From the NCBI GenBank assembly GCA_965248135.1, contig CBDFIN010000012.1, forward strand, positions 2,367,661 to 2,431,660: a stretch of 64,000 bases of DNA, in the 5' to 3' direction. The stretch comes from SZUA-100 sp965248135 (GTDB taxonomy: Bacteria; Pseudomonadota; Alphaproteobacteria; Rhizobiales; Rhizobiaceae). A model generated the notes under the pieces. That model had not been told where the DNA came from, did not search any database, and saw only the letters and a program-made list of their open reading frames with translations. Shown here one piece after another: positions 1 to 9,167 of this stretch. Every line of letters begins with the position of its first letter. The first letter of the stretch is position 1. Made by a program: the position numbers and the translations under genes.

Positions 1-2
1 GG

Positions 3-422
3 GTCATTATATCCGAAGCCGAATGTCAGCTGGCTATTCAGCGTCGTGAAAAACCGAAGACCAGGAAAAAACAGGCTAGTGGCGAGCGAATTGTAAGTAA
101 CCGCTTCGGCATAGATTCAGATATCTGCACCGGTGACCGCGAATGCATCCGCCTCTCAGGCTGCCCTTCGATATCTGCACGGGACCGGGGCGATCCTCTA
201 TGGGAAGAGCCGGTTACCTTTATTGATCGCACATGCGTAGGGTGCGGGTTGTGTGGTGAATTGGTCGCCGAAAAAGGCTTGTGCCCATCGTTTTACCGAG
301 CCCGTATCATCGATAACCCGTCATTTGCGGAACGCATTGTCGACAGGGTACGGCGCAAGGTTATTTCGAAGATCAGCGTCGGTCAAAAGTCGGTTGCCGA
401 ACAGCAACAGGTGACGTCGTGA
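3..422 (+). CDS. iorA: Indolepyruvate (arylpyruvate) ferredoxin oxidoreductase alpha subunit, C-terminal part
   Basis: This is the last 139 residues of an IorA-type alpha subunit; the rest lies outside the window. The frame is open from base 3 to the TGA at 420-422. Two cysteine groups of the ferredoxin-like tail are visible: CTGDRECIRLSGC near residue 42 and CVGCGLCGE near residue 79, followed by a CPSF cysteine, the usual pair of [4Fe-4S] sites. In this family the enzyme oxidises aryl-2-oxoacids to aryl-acyl-CoA and passes electrons to ferredoxin; the missing part would carry the thiamine diphosphate core. The stop overlaps the GTG start of the beta subunit by four bases, so the two are probably translationally coupled. 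Confidence 0.85.
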   Translation, partial: VIISEAECQLAIQRREKPKTRKKQASGERIVSNRFGIDSDICTGDRECIRLSGCPSISARDRGDPLWEEPVTFIDRTCVGCGLCGELVAEKGLCPSFYRARIIDNPSFAERIVDRVRRKVISKISVGQKSVAEQQQVTS

Positions 423-1936
423 ACGAAGTAGTTGCAACTACAAAAACGACCACGCCGATAACGCTAATAATCGGTGCCATGGGCGGGCAGGGCGGCGGTG
501 TACTGGCGGACTGGATTGTGACGGCGGCACACCACGCTAATTTGTACGCTCAGGGCACATCAGTGCCCGGCGTTGCCCAGCGCACCGGCGCCACGACCTA
601 CTACATTGAGGTCTTCCCAATAGAGCGAAAGCAGCTCAACAGTGCTGAGCCGGTATTGGCGTTGTATCCATGTCCAGGCGAAATCGATATTGCGATCGCA
701 ACCGAATTACTCGAAGCGGGCAGAGCCATTGAACAGGGCTATGTCAGTGCGGACAGGACAGTTTTGATTACCTCCACCCATCGCGACTACTCAATCGGTG
801 AAAAGGTTCAATCTAAAAGCGCCTTTTATGATGGCTCAGCAATAACGGCAGCGATGGACGAGTGCGCTAAAGACGTATTTGCTGACGATTTCCTGGGGCT
901 ATCGCGCGTTACTGCCAGCGTACCAAACGCTATCTTACTTGGTATTCTTTGCCAATCCAATCTGCTGCCGATCGGAGAAACCGCTTACCGCAGGGCAATC
1001 ACCGAAAGCGGAATTGCGGTCGACAGCAATCTTGCCGGATTTGATGCGGGCATCAATTTTGTCCGGAATGGTGCATCTGTTTGCTGCGTACCGAGCGATC
1101 GGGAGCAAATAAAGGTGTCAATTCGACCTCATGCTGACTTTGATCGGTTAGGATTGCCCGCCGACGTTATCGAGCCCATCGCTCTTGCGACAGAAAAATT
1201 AGAAGAATTTCAAAACCGAGCGTACGCAGGTGAGTATGTTGACACCATAAAAAGTATATTCGCTGCAGATCGAAAAGCTGGTGGTGAAGCGCGGAAATTT
1301 GCCCTGACCGGTACAATGGCGAAGCGCCTGGCGCGTATGATGTGCTACGACGATATCATTCAAGTCGCCCGTGCCAAAAGCGCTTTGGGGCGCCATCAAC
1401 GCGTACGGGCCGAGGTAGGCTGCAAGCCAACAAGTTTGCTCCAAGTAACGGAATTTCTAAAACCAGGCCGTAGCGAAATTACGTCAATTTTACCGCCGCG
1501 GGTTGCGCGCGTACTTCACCGGCATTTTCCACCGTCAGCGCTTAAAAACCGCCGCGGCCGCGGTATTCGTATCAAATCGAACACGGTTTTCGGTTTTGGA
1601 ATTTTGCGATTGCTTGCCGGCTTGAGGTTTTGGAGGCCTAGGACCGCGCGGTTTTTTCAGGAGGCCGAATTGCGTGCCCGTTGGTGTGCGGCGGTCATCG
1701 AATTGGCCGCCAAAGATTATGATGCGGCTCTGGAAATTGCTGAATGTTCCGATCTACTGCGCGGCTACGGCAAAACCGAAAAAGAAGGCAGGTCGAAATT
1801 CATCTCCATTCTGAGAGAAACCGGCGAGCACGCTTCAATCAGTACAGACGCTGAAGCCATCAGATCCTTACAAAACACGGTCAAGTCATCGCCAGAAATT
1901 CCGACTTGCGGTACCAAATATTCAGGTCGTGGTTGA
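419..1936 (+). CDS. iorB: Indolepyruvate ferredoxin oxidoreductase beta subunit (long form)
   Basis: 505 residues from a GTG start that overlaps the iorA stop. Residues 19-33 form the glycine-rich GAMGGQGGGVLADWI segment typical of the gamma/beta domain of 2-oxoacid:acceptor oxidoreductases, and GVAQRTGATTYYIE around residues 51-64 is the matching second motif. The domain ends near residue 210. The remaining roughly 290 residues correspond to the extension seen in proteobacterial IorB proteins (DUF6537-like) and have no catalytic motif I can name. It should assemble with the alpha subunit to oxidise aryl pyruvates in the cytoplasm. Its aromatic specificity is inferred from family resemblance only. 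Confidence 0.85.
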   Translation: MNEVVATTKTTTPITLIIGAMGGQGGGVLADWIVTAAHHANLYAQGTSVPGVAQRTGATTYYIEVFPIERKQLNSAEPVLALYPCPGEIDIAIATELLEAGRAIEQGYVSADRTVLITSTHRDYSIGEKVQSKSAFYDGSAITAAMDECAKDVFADDFLGLSRVTASVPNAILLGILCQSNLLPIGETAYRRAITESGIAVDSNLAGFDAGINFVRNGASVCCVPSDREQIKVSIRPHADFDRLGLPADVIEPIALATEKLEEFQNRAYAGEYVDTIKSIFAADRKAGGEARKFALTGTMAKRLARMMCYDDIIQVARAKSALGRHQRVRAEVGCKPTSLLQVTEFLKPGRSEITSILPPRVARVLHRHFPPSALKNRRGRGIRIKSNTVFGFGILRLLAGLRFWRPRTARFFQEAELRARWCAAVIELAAKDYDAALEIAECSDLLRGYGKTEKEGRSKFISILRETGEHASISTDAEAIRSLQNTVKSSPEIPTCGTKYSGRG

Positions 1937-2030
1937 CAGCAATGTGCAGAGAATCCCAATCAAATTTCTGGGGGCCATTAATATCAGCCGAGTTTTATAT
2001 CAGGCAAATCATAAGGGCAGAAAACAGCTA

Positions 2031-2828
2031 ATGGATGATAACGATCACAAATTTTTCACCGGCCAGCACGCCGTGGTAACAGGCGGAGCTAAAGGCATCG
2101 GACTGGCGGTTTCAACTGCATTTGCCCGGGCCGGCGCGACCGTGACCATGATGGGGCGTGATATCGAGACTGCTCGAAGTGAAGCCACCAAGTTGGCCGG
2201 GAAGTTCGGCTGTGAAGTTTTCGCCCAGCCGCTTGATGTCGCCGATGCGCAATCGATCGATAGGGCATTTGAAGCCGCTGTTGATGATGCTGGTCCGGCA
2301 CAGATACTGGTCAACAATGCCGGTATCGCCAAGGCCGCACCATTCCTGAAAACTTCCAAGGAACTGTGGGACCAAATTATCTCGGTGGATTTGACCGGCG
2401 TCTTCTTGTGCACACATCAGGCTCTTCCTGATATGGTCGAAAAGGGATCTGGCCGGATCGTAAACATAGGATCGACTGCATCCCATCTTGGGCTTCCATA
2501 TGTGACGGCATATTGTGCCGCTAAGCACGGGTTGCTTGGGCTGACACGCTCGCTCGCTGTAGAGATTGCCAAGTCCGGTGTGACGGTTAATGCGGTTTGT
2601 CCCGGCTACACGAATACCGACATCGCCAGTAATGCGGTTTCAAATATCGTCACAAAAACCGGCAAGACGCCTGAGGAGGCACTGCACAGCCTCACTTCGC
2701 ACAACCCACAACGACGGTTGATCGAGCCGGAAGAGGTCGCCAATGCGGTCACCTGGCTTTGTCGAGAAGATTCAGGGTCGATTACCGGCCAAAGCATTGC
2801 CATTGCTGGCGGTGAGATCACGCTGTGA
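2031..2828 (+). CDS. Short-chain dehydrogenase/reductase (3-oxoacyl reductase-like)
   Basis: 265 residues. The start chosen is ATG 2031, because the classical Rossmann entry TGGAKGIG lies about 19 residues further in; an open frame continues upstream to 1929 but without family-like sequence. The NNAG motif (VNNAGIAKA) and the catalytic pair S-x12-Y-x3-K (Ser in GSTAS, Tyr/Lys in AYCAAKHG) are present, and the C-terminus ends in the usual GQSIAIAGGE strand. It is an NAD(P)-dependent alcohol/ketone oxidoreductase. In this setting it may oxidise a 3-hydroxyacyl-CoA or cyclic alcohol intermediate, but the substrate cannot be read from sequence. It lies between iorB and the flavoprotein gene, in the same direction. 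Confidence 0.85.
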   Translation: MDDNDHKFFTGQHAVVTGGAKGIGLAVSTAFARAGATVTMMGRDIETARSEATKLAGKFGCEVFAQPLDVADAQSIDRAFEAAVDDAGPAQILVNNAGIAKAAPFLKTSKELWDQIISVDLTGVFLCTHQALPDMVEKGSGRIVNIGSTASHLGLPYVTAYCAAKHGLLGLTRSLAVEIAKSGVTVNAVCPGYTNTDIASNAVSNIVTKTGKTPEEALHSLTSHNPQRRLIEPEEVANAVTWLCREDSGSITGQSIAIAGGEITL

Positions 2829-2877
2829 GAGCGGTCGGCATAATCGCGAATTCAAACACGTAAGAGAGGACTTTGTC

Positions 2878-4320
2878 ATGAAACTGCTTGAACCATTAAA
2901 TATCCAGGGAATGGTTGTTCCAAATCGCATCATGGTTCCTGCAATGGTGACACGCCTTGCAAGTGAAGATGGTTATGTGACCGATGAGATATTTGATCGC
3001 TACGTGCGCTATGCGGAAGGCGAAACCGGATTGATCGTGGTTGAAGCCATGGCGGTGCATCAGAGTAAATCCGGGCCTTTGCTGCGCATCAGCGATGACA
3101 AGTTCATTCCCGGCTTGAAAAGGATGACCGACCGCATTCATGAAGTGTCGGATTCCAAAGTGGTGCCTCAAATCATCCACTTTCTCAAAGTGGCTCGTTC
3201 AGGTTGGCGCCAGACTGTGGATATGCTGTCGCAGGAAGACATAGAACGGATCATTGATGAGTTTGGTGATGCGGTTGTGCGAGCCAGGGAAGCCGGTTTC
3301 GACGGCGCCGAGCTTCACTCCGCACACGCCTACACGCTTGCTTCATTCCTGACCAGGACCAATCCGAGGAAGGACGATTTTGGCGGCAAAAGCATCGAAA
3401 GCCGACTTCAAATGATCGGTAGGGTGATGGAAAATATCCGCGGCAAAGTTGGTCTTGATTTTCCCGTCGGCATTCGTTTTTTGGCTGACGAATTCATCAA
3501 GGACGGCACCACAATCGATGAATCCAAACTGATTGCCCTGCGCCTGGCGCAGCTCGGTTTCGCTTATCTATCGATCTCGGTCGGCGGCAAGTTTGAGGAT
3601 GCTATTCATAAGGAAGGCCACGTGCCTTATCCTTATACCGGATATTCAGGTGATCGCTGTATGCCCGGCGACTGGTATCCTCCCATGCTGCATGTCCATC
3701 TTGGCGCTGAAATCAAAAAGTTCATCAACGAAAAAGGCTACAACGCCCCGGTGATCGTTGCTGGCAAGATTTCCGAACCCGAGGACGCTAATGGCGTAAT
3801 CGAGCGCCAAGAAGTGGACATGGTGGCAATCGCGCGCGGTCTGCTGGCGGATCCGGATCTGCCGAAAAAAATTCGCCTTGGTGAAGAAGCGCGCATAATC
3901 AAATGCGATTATTGCAATGTTTGCAAACACTTGGATGGCACCCACAAACCGGTTCATTGTTTCCTTTGGCCGAAGGGCGCCAATCAGGCGCCAAAGTACC
4001 AGATTGATTCCGAAGCGCCCTTCTGGAACGACAACGGGGCCGGCCTCACCGTGGACTATGATTCCGGGGCTGCAAAGTTGTCCTGGAACAAGGCCGAAAA
4101 CGATGCGGTACGCTACGATATTTACCGGGCTGCCGATAATGGTGAAGTCAAGGTGATCGATGCGGTCAAGACCACAAAAATGGTCGATGGTGCTGTATTA
4201 GGCGGTATTAAGTACCGATATTATGTGCGCGCGTGCAATGAGAATGGCGATGCAAGCGGTCCGTCAAATATCGTCGAATTTGCTCCAGACCTCCCTGAAT
4301 ATGTTCTGATGCAAGGCTAG
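2878..4320 (+). CDS. Old Yellow Enzyme-family NADH:flavin oxidoreductase with Fe-S-like cysteines and C-terminal FN3-like domain
   Basis: 480 residues; ATG 2878 is preceded by AGAGAGGA at good spacing. Residues 1-340 form an FMN TIM barrel of the OYE/2,4-dienoyl-CoA reductase type: MVPNRIMVPAMVTR near the start, GFDGAELHSAHAY in the position of the usual HGAHGY active-site loop, and FPVGIRF later. After the barrel come four cysteines spaced C-x2-C-x2-C-x11-C (CDYCNVC then VHC), close to the [4Fe-4S] site of dienoyl-CoA reductases. Instead of the usual FAD/NADPH domain the protein then has about 90 residues resembling a fibronectin type III fold (LSWNKAENDAVRYDIYRA, YYVRACNENGDASGPSN). It may reduce or oxidise an unsaturated cyclic intermediate. 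The partner and electron donor are unknown. Confidence 0.85.
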   Translation: MKLLEPLNIQGMVVPNRIMVPAMVTRLASEDGYVTDEIFDRYVRYAEGETGLIVVEAMAVHQSKSGPLLRISDDKFIPGLKRMTDRIHEVSDSKVVPQIIHFLKVARSGWRQTVDMLSQEDIERIIDEFGDAVVRAREAGFDGAELHSAHAYTLASFLTRTNPRKDDFGGKSIESRLQMIGRVMENIRGKVGLDFPVGIRFLADEFIKDGTTIDESKLIALRLAQLGFAYLSISVGGKFEDAIHKEGHVPYPYTGYSGDRCMPGDWYPPMLHVHLGAEIKKFINEKGYNAPVIVAGKISEPEDANGVIERQEVDMVAIARGLLADPDLPKKIRLGEEARIIKCDYCNVCKHLDGTHKPVHCFLWPKGANQAPKYQIDSEAPFWNDNGAGLTVDYDSGAAKLSWNKAENDAVRYDIYRAADNGEVKVIDAVKTTKMVDGAVLGGIKYRYYVRACNENGDASGPSNIVEFAPDLPEYVLMQG

Positions 4321-4333
4321 AATGACGAGCTCT

Positions 4334-4372
4334 CGGTGTGACGATTATTGTTACTCTTAGATCGTTACACCG
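4334..4372. terminator. Hairpin after the flavoprotein gene, possible terminator
   Basis: Twelve-base arms at 4334-4345 (CGGTGTGACGAT) and 4361-4372 (ATCGTTACACCG) pair with one mismatch around a 15-base loop, just downstream of the stop at 4320. There is no clear run of T after the stem, so it may act as an end-of-transcript hairpin rather than a strong intrinsic terminator. Confidence 0.4.
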
Positions 4373-4703
4373 GTTCTCCATGAGCGATTCAATAGCCCGC
4401 CGATTTTCTGGTGGCATATCATAAAGAAGCAATGGCGGCTCACTACAACCTGGTTTTCCAGGTTCGGTTCCGCCTGTAGATGTTCTCCTGACGATCTCCG
4501 AATTAAGCTTTCCTCCGCGCTGGGCACTCTCTGAATAGAAGGATGTAGGGCCTGGTACGGCACGGCTTTTCGGAAAGCCATCACGATATTTGCCGGCAGG
4601 CCCTTTCTACTCACCGAAGTTGTCCAAATCAGCGCGCGCCGTAAGGTTCACGTGTTCCTGTTAATTCCGATTAAGCGGCATTCGCGGCATTTGCACATCA
4701 AGC
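4373..4703. other. Intergenic stretch with no supported gene
   Basis: About 330 bases between the flavoprotein gene and the kor promoter. Open frames here, for example on the minus strand at 4357-4614, show no family resemblance, no ribosome binding site and an odd composition. I see no repeat or transposon end. It may be decayed coding DNA. Confidence 0.4.
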
Positions 4704-4752
4704 TTGACGTGTCGCATCAAAAAATACATAATATCTAATAGATTACGTTATG
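4704..4752 (+). promoter_or_regulatory. Promoter of the kor operon with overlapping putative IclR operator
   Basis: TTGACG at 4704-4709 and CATAAT at 4727-4732 are spaced by 17 bases, a good sigma-70-type promoter. A 26-base AT-rich site (4727-4752) covers the -10 box; it has ACATAA/TTATGT arms and a central ATCTA-A-TAGAT palindrome. Twenty of its 26 bases recur at 11813-11838 in front of the ferredoxin gene. The position suggests repression of the korA-to-acyl-CoA-dehydrogenase operon by the IclR protein encoded at 12274-13074. The link to IclR is an inference. Confidence 0.6.
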
Positions 4753-4850
4753 TGTAACGTTCGAAAATCTTATATTTAATATCGGTAACGGGTTATCGGG
4801 TCGCGATTGCGGAAACTAAGGCCACTACGTCGGGAACCAAGCTGAAACAA

Positions 4851-6566
4851 ATGACTGAACAATCAATATCAATTACCATGACCGGTAGCGGCGGTTCCGG
4901 TGTGATGACAGCTGGCAACATGCTGCTCGACGCAGCGGGGCGTTGTGGTCTGTACGGGATAATGACAAGGTCTGCAGGCCCGCAAATTCGCGGTGGTGAG
5001 GCGGCTGCAATGCTGCGCTTGTCGAACAGGCCGATCCTGTCGCACAAGGATCGATTTGACGTCCTACTCGGCATTGACTGGAAAAATGCCGATCAATTTG
5101 TCTCCGAAATTCATCTCGATGCCGATAGCATAACCATTGGTGAGGCTGGCCTGCCTGCAGCTTTTGCTGAACGGGCAGGGCATCACCATGAACTTTCCGT
5201 AGCGGAGATTGCCAAGCAGATTCCGGGCGGCCGGGCAAATATGGTTGCGTTGGGTGTTGCTACGAAAATGATGGACATCCCCTTGTCCGCTGTTGAACAG
5301 GTTCTGACCAGATCCCTATTGAAGAAAAAGGGCGAGGAGGCGGTAAACTCAAGCTTGGCAGCGGTGAAGGCGGGAATGGCTGCAGCGGTAGATCTACCGC
5401 GCATAGCCGGCTTGCAGCCCGATCCTTCCATTGCTGAAAACAATTGGAGCATTACCGGAAATGAAGCTTGCGGGTTGGGCGCCATTCGCGGCGGTGTGCG
5501 CTTTGTTGCCGCCTATCCGATCACGCCGGCAACGGAAATCCTGGAATGGCTGGCAAACAATCTGCCTAAGCTGGGCGGCGAATTGGTACAAGCTGAAGAC
5601 GAACTTGCGTCGATTAATCAGGCAATTGGGGCGTCGTTTGGCGGCGTTCCATCGCTGACCGCGACGTCCGGGCCCGGTTTTGCCTTGATGACGGAATCGC
5701 TTGGGCTGTCAGTTGCCTCAGAAACGCCAGTCGTCGTAATTGATGTCATGCGCGGCGGACCGTCGACGGGAATTCCGGCGAAGTCCGAGCAATCGGATTT
5801 GAACATTGCTGTGTATGGCATGCATGGTGATGCGCCCCACTTGGTCACCGCACCATTGACTATTGCCGATTGTCTGCTGACGACCCAGTGGTCTGTATAT
5901 TTGGCAGAAAAACTACAAGCACCGACAATTGTGCTGTCGGATCAATCGCTTGGACAAACAAGGGCCGTCATCCCAAGCGTGGCGGATGCCGGCTTTTCGC
6001 CGGAACGTATTGTTGCGGAAGAACCCAGTAATTCCTACGAACGATACGCCGATACTGATGACGGTGTTTCGCCTATGGCTTTGCCTGGCACACACAACGG
6101 CCAGTATACGGCCGACGGTCTTGAGCACACGACATCCGGACTACCTTCGAGCAAGGCAGGCGATCACCACTTCCAGTTAGAAAAGCGCCAACGAAAACTG
6201 GACAGGTTTGATTTTGGCGAGCATTGGGCTGAGATCAGTGGAGATGAAGACGCCGAGATTGCAGTCATTACCTGGGGCTCCGGTTATGGCGCAATCTCCC
6301 AGGCGGTCCAAGAAATGCGCGAAACGGGCGAAAAGCTGCTTCTGATCGGTATGCGGCTGATCTGTCCTGCGCAACCGGAACGGCTTAGCAGGCTATTGCG
6401 CAACGTGAAAAAAGTGCTGGTGTTGGAACAAAATTTCAGTGGCCAATTCTATCGCTTCATGAGGGCCCAATATAACATTGAGGTGGAGGTCAAATCGATT
6501 GCTATTCCGGGTCCGCTTCCCATCCTCCCGGCGCAAGTACGCCGGCATCTTTCTGATTGGAGTTAA
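4851..6566 (+). CDS. korA: 2-oxoacid:ferredoxin oxidoreductase, fused gamma-alpha subunit (KorA type)
   Basis: 571 residues. Residues 1-190 are the gamma domain (GSGGSGVMTAG at 11-21, TRSAGPQIRGGEAA near 40-53). The alpha domain follows from about residue 200 with GNEACGLGAIRGG and the AYPITPATEILEW motif that binds the substrate carboxylate region. The C-terminus carries the transketolase-like domain III (WGSGYGAI). This fused gamma-alpha layout is that of 2-oxoglutarate:ferredoxin oxidoreductase and its relatives. With KorB it converts a 2-oxoacid plus CoA to acyl-CoA, CO2 and reduced ferredoxin. The start has a weak ribosome site, but no better ATG lies nearby. It is the first gene of a five-gene operon; whether the substrate is 2-oxoglutarate or an aromatic oxoacid is open. 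Confidence 0.88.
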   Translation: MTEQSISITMTGSGGSGVMTAGNMLLDAAGRCGLYGIMTRSAGPQIRGGEAAAMLRLSNRPILSHKDRFDVLLGIDWKNADQFVSEIHLDADSITIGEAGLPAAFAERAGHHHELSVAEIAKQIPGGRANMVALGVATKMMDIPLSAVEQVLTRSLLKKKGEEAVNSSLAAVKAGMAAAVDLPRIAGLQPDPSIAENNWSITGNEACGLGAIRGGVRFVAAYPITPATEILEWLANNLPKLGGELVQAEDELASINQAIGASFGGVPSLTATSGPGFALMTESLGLSVASETPVVVIDVMRGGPSTGIPAKSEQSDLNIAVYGMHGDAPHLVTAPLTIADCLLTTQWSVYLAEKLQAPTIVLSDQSLGQTRAVIPSVADAGFSPERIVAEEPSNSYERYADTDDGVSPMALPGTHNGQYTADGLEHTTSGLPSSKAGDHHFQLEKRQRKLDRFDFGEHWAEISGDEDAEIAVITWGSGYGAISQAVQEMRETGEKLLLIGMRLICPAQPERLSRLLRNVKKVLVLEQNFSGQFYRFMRAQYNIEVEVKSIAIPGPLPILPAQVRRHLSDWS

Positions 6567-6568
6567 TT

Positions 6569-7420
6569 GTGAATATGACCGCTGATCCAGTTAGTGTTTG
6601 CCCGAAGATGGTCGCCAAGGATTACAAGTCGAAGATCAAGCCGGTCTGGTGCCCTGGATGCGGTGACTACGGTGTGCTGTTGTCATTGACAAAATCATTG
6701 GCCGAGTTGCAGCTGAAGCCGGAAAATGTAGCCGTAATATCGGGCATCGGATGTTCTTCACGCATCCCCGCCTATCTCAATACCTTTGGTTTCCATGGGG
6801 TGCACGGGCGAGCACTGACGCTGGCAACAGGATTGAAAGTCGCGCGCCCGGATTTGACGGTTTTGGCTGCCGGCGGCGATGGCGACGGATTTTCTATCGG
6901 AGGCAATCACTTTCTGCATGCGTGCCGGCGCAATGTCGATCTGACTTATATTGTAATGGACAATGAACTCTATGGCATGACAAAGGGCCAAGCTTCACCA
7001 ACCAGTGATCCCGATTGGGAGTATGGCAAGCTCACCCCGAAGGGGACGAAAATGAAGCCGTTTCACCCGCTTGTTGTCGGGCTGGCTTCAGGTGCGAACT
7101 TCATCGCGCGCGTCTCAGGTACCAATCCCAATGGTGCAGTACCGATCATAACCGAGGCGATAAAGCATCCTGGATTTTCGCTCGTTCACGTCCTCAGTCC
7201 CTGCATCACGTTTAACCGCGAGCAGCTGGAATGGAAGAAGAAGGTCCGCAATGCGGTGGTCCCTACGACCACGGATGCGGGCAAGGCGGCACGGTATCTG
7301 ATGACCGATGATGGCATGAATCTCGGTATTCTCTACAAGGGCGATCGTCAGCCGTATCAGCCGAAAAATGAAAAAACGGTCAATAGTCCAGCCGATTTAG
7401 AACTGCAATTTTCAGTGTGA
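6569..7420 (+). CDS. korB: 2-oxoacid:ferredoxin oxidoreductase beta subunit (KorB type)
   Basis: 283 residues from GTG 6569, two bases after the korA stop and six after GGAG; ATG 6575 is an alternative. The protein carries WCPGCGDYGV near residue 27, which holds cluster-binding cysteines in this family, and the thiamine diphosphate/Mg motif GDGDGFSIGGNHFLHACRRN near residues 102-121. ELYGMTKGQASPTS further on is also typical. It lacks the long ferredoxin domain, as usual for KorB. With KorA it forms the complete second ferredoxin-reducing oxoacid oxidoreductase of this cluster. Confidence 0.88.
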   Translation: MNMTADPVSVCPKMVAKDYKSKIKPVWCPGCGDYGVLLSLTKSLAELQLKPENVAVISGIGCSSRIPAYLNTFGFHGVHGRALTLATGLKVARPDLTVLAAGGDGDGFSIGGNHFLHACRRNVDLTYIVMDNELYGMTKGQASPTSDPDWEYGKLTPKGTKMKPFHPLVVGLASGANFIARVSGTNPNGAVPIITEAIKHPGFSLVHVLSPCITFNREQLEWKKKVRNAVVPTTTDAGKAARYLMTDDGMNLGILYKGDRQPYQPKNEKTVNSPADLELQFSV

Positions 7421-7502
7421 GGCTGATCTCCAGCATGATGAAAGCTTGTGACCGCGAACAGCCAAAGCCTAGCGCTACAACGAATAATCGGAGAGCAGGT
7501 TA

Positions 7503-9167
7503 ATGTTAGAAGGATGCCGACCATGGCCTGATGATCTTTGTGCCGTCTATCGGGAAAGGGGCTATTGGGAAGATCGGACAATCTGCGAGGTAATCGAGGA
7601 ATCGATTCAAAAGAATGCCGCCAAAACCGCGCTGGTTTACGGCGACGAGCGCATCTCTTACCGGGCGCTTGGACTAATGACCGACAGGCTGGCCCATCAC
7701 TTTGTATCGGAAGGTATTTCCGCTCGGGATAGGGTTGTGTTTCAGCTCGATAACAAGCCTATTTTTATACCTGCCTTTTTAGCCCTGTTGAAAGTAGGTG
7801 CTATCCCGGTGATGGCATTACCGTCCCACCGGGAGCGAGAGATTGGCCATTTCATCCAATTCTCACAGGCAAGCACATACATGATCCCCCAGAAAATTCG
7901 TGGCTATGACTACACGGAAATGGCGGCTGGTATACTCAAAGATTGCGGCTCGCTGCAAAAAATTTTTGTAGCTGGAGAAGCCGATGGCGATCAAATTTCA
8001 CTCATAGATAAATTGCAGGAGCCGGCAACAAACGAGGGGAACACGGATATTCTCGGCAAGAGATGCGTGCCGCCGGACGATGTGGCGTTGATGTTGCTTT
8101 CAGGTGGCACCACCGCCATTCCCAAGCTCATCCCGAGAACCCACAACGATTATGTTTATAATTTCAAGCGGAGCGCGGCAGTTGCTGGTTTCGATTCCGA
8201 GACGGTATTTTTGGCGGTGCTGCCGGTTGCCCACAACTACACACTGGCGTCTCCGGGAATCCTGTCGGTGTTGGAGCTGGGCGGATGCGTCGTTTTCTGT
8301 GACTCGGGCAAGCCGGAACACGTATTTCCTCTCGTGCAGCAGGAAAAAGTTACCAATATCAATGCTGCTGTTCCCCTGTTCAATCGCTGGCTCAACTCTG
8401 ATGTCCCGTCAAAGTATGATCTCGGCAGCCTGAGGGCGGTCATGAACGGAGGTGCAAGGCTTGCGCCTGAGCTGCGCCGCCGCGCCGAAGCCGTATTCGG
8501 ATGCCGCTTTCTTGAAAGTTTCGGTACAGGCGAAGGGTTGCTAATGCAAACCCGCCTTGACGACAGTGACGACATTCGAATGACCAGCTCCGGCCGCCCG
8601 ATCTGCCCCGGCGATGAAATCAAGGTCGTGGACGAAAACGGGATCGAACTGGCAGACGGGGAAGTTGGAGAATTGCTTGTCCGTGGGCCATATACCATCC
8701 GCGGTTACTATAATTCGCCGGAGAATGACGAAAAAGCGTTTACTGAAGATGGTTTCTACCGGATGGGCGATTCAGTCCGCAAAGTCGGTGATTTTGTTTT
8801 TGCCGAGGGTCGCAAGAAGGACTTAATCAATAGAGGCGGCGAAAAAGTCAGCGTCGAAGAAGTAGAAAACCTCATTCTCGCACACGATTCAGTTGACGGT
8901 GTAGCCATCGTCGCAATGCCTGACGAGGTATTTGGCGAAAAAGCCTGTGCCTTTGTCACGCTTCGCCAAGGTTGCAGTCTAACCTTCGAACAATTGCAGG
9001 CGTTCCTGCTGAATTTAAAAATCGCAAAATTCAAGTTGCCCGAGCGGTTGATGGTTATTGATGATTTTCCGATCAGTCCTGCCGGCAAAATACTTCGAAA
9101 AAATCTCAGAGACAGAATTAAGACCATTGTCAATTTGGAGACCAGGAAGGAATGTTTGCATGAATAA
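7503..9167 (+). CDS. AMP-dependent acid-CoA ligase, DhbE/EntE-like aryl acid activating enzyme
   Basis: 554 residues from ATG 7503. Adenylate-forming enzyme motifs are clear: LLSGGTTAIPKLIPRTH at about 198-214 (phosphate loop), ESFGTGEG near 340 in the aryl-recognition region, GRKKDLINRGGEKVS near 440, and the C-terminal SPAGKILRK with the catalytic lysine. Overall sequence resembles 2,3-dihydroxybenzoate-AMP ligases and related benzoate/salicylate-CoA ligases more than fatty acyl ligases. No carrier-protein or siderophore genes lie nearby, so CoA thioester formation from an aromatic acid for degradation is more likely than siderophore synthesis. It overlaps the next gene by eight bases. Confidence 0.82.
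   Translation: MLEGCRPWPDDLCAVYRERGYWEDRTICEVIEESIQKNAAKTALVYGDERISYRALGLMTDRLAHHFVSEGISARDRVVFQLDNKPIFIPAFLALLKVGAIPVMALPSHREREIGHFIQFSQASTYMIPQKIRGYDYTEMAAGILKDCGSLQKIFVAGEADGDQISLIDKLQEPATNEGNTDILGKRCVPPDDVALMLLSGGTTAIPKLIPRTHNDYVYNFKRSAAVAGFDSETVFLAVLPVAHNYTLASPGILSVLELGGCVVFCDSGKPEHVFPLVQQEKVTNINAAVPLFNRWLNSDVPSKYDLGSLRAVMNGGARLAPELRRRAEAVFGCRFLESFGTGEGLLMQTRLDDSDDIRMTSSGRPICPGDEIKVVDENGIELADGEVGELLVRGPYTIRGYYNSPENDEKAFTEDGFYRMGDSVRKVGDFVFAEGRKKDLINRGGEKVSVEEVENLILAHDSVDGVAIVAMPDEVFGEKACAFVTLRQGCSLTFEQLQAFLLNLKIAKFKLPERLMVIDDFPISPAGKILRKNLRDRIKTIVNLETRKECLHE

Noticed and set aside
4357..4614. Minus-strand open frame between the OYE and kor genes
   Set aside because: No family resemblance, no ribosome binding site and improbable composition; treated as intergenic.
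8104..8433. Long plus-strand frame inside the acid-CoA ligase gene
   Set aside because: Shadow frame of a well-supported gene; no motif of its own.
7503..9167. Siderophore role for the DhbE/EntE-like ligase
   Set aside because: No isochorismate or nonribosomal peptide genes nearby, and it is inside a catabolic operon with an acyl-CoA dehydrogenase and a crotonase.
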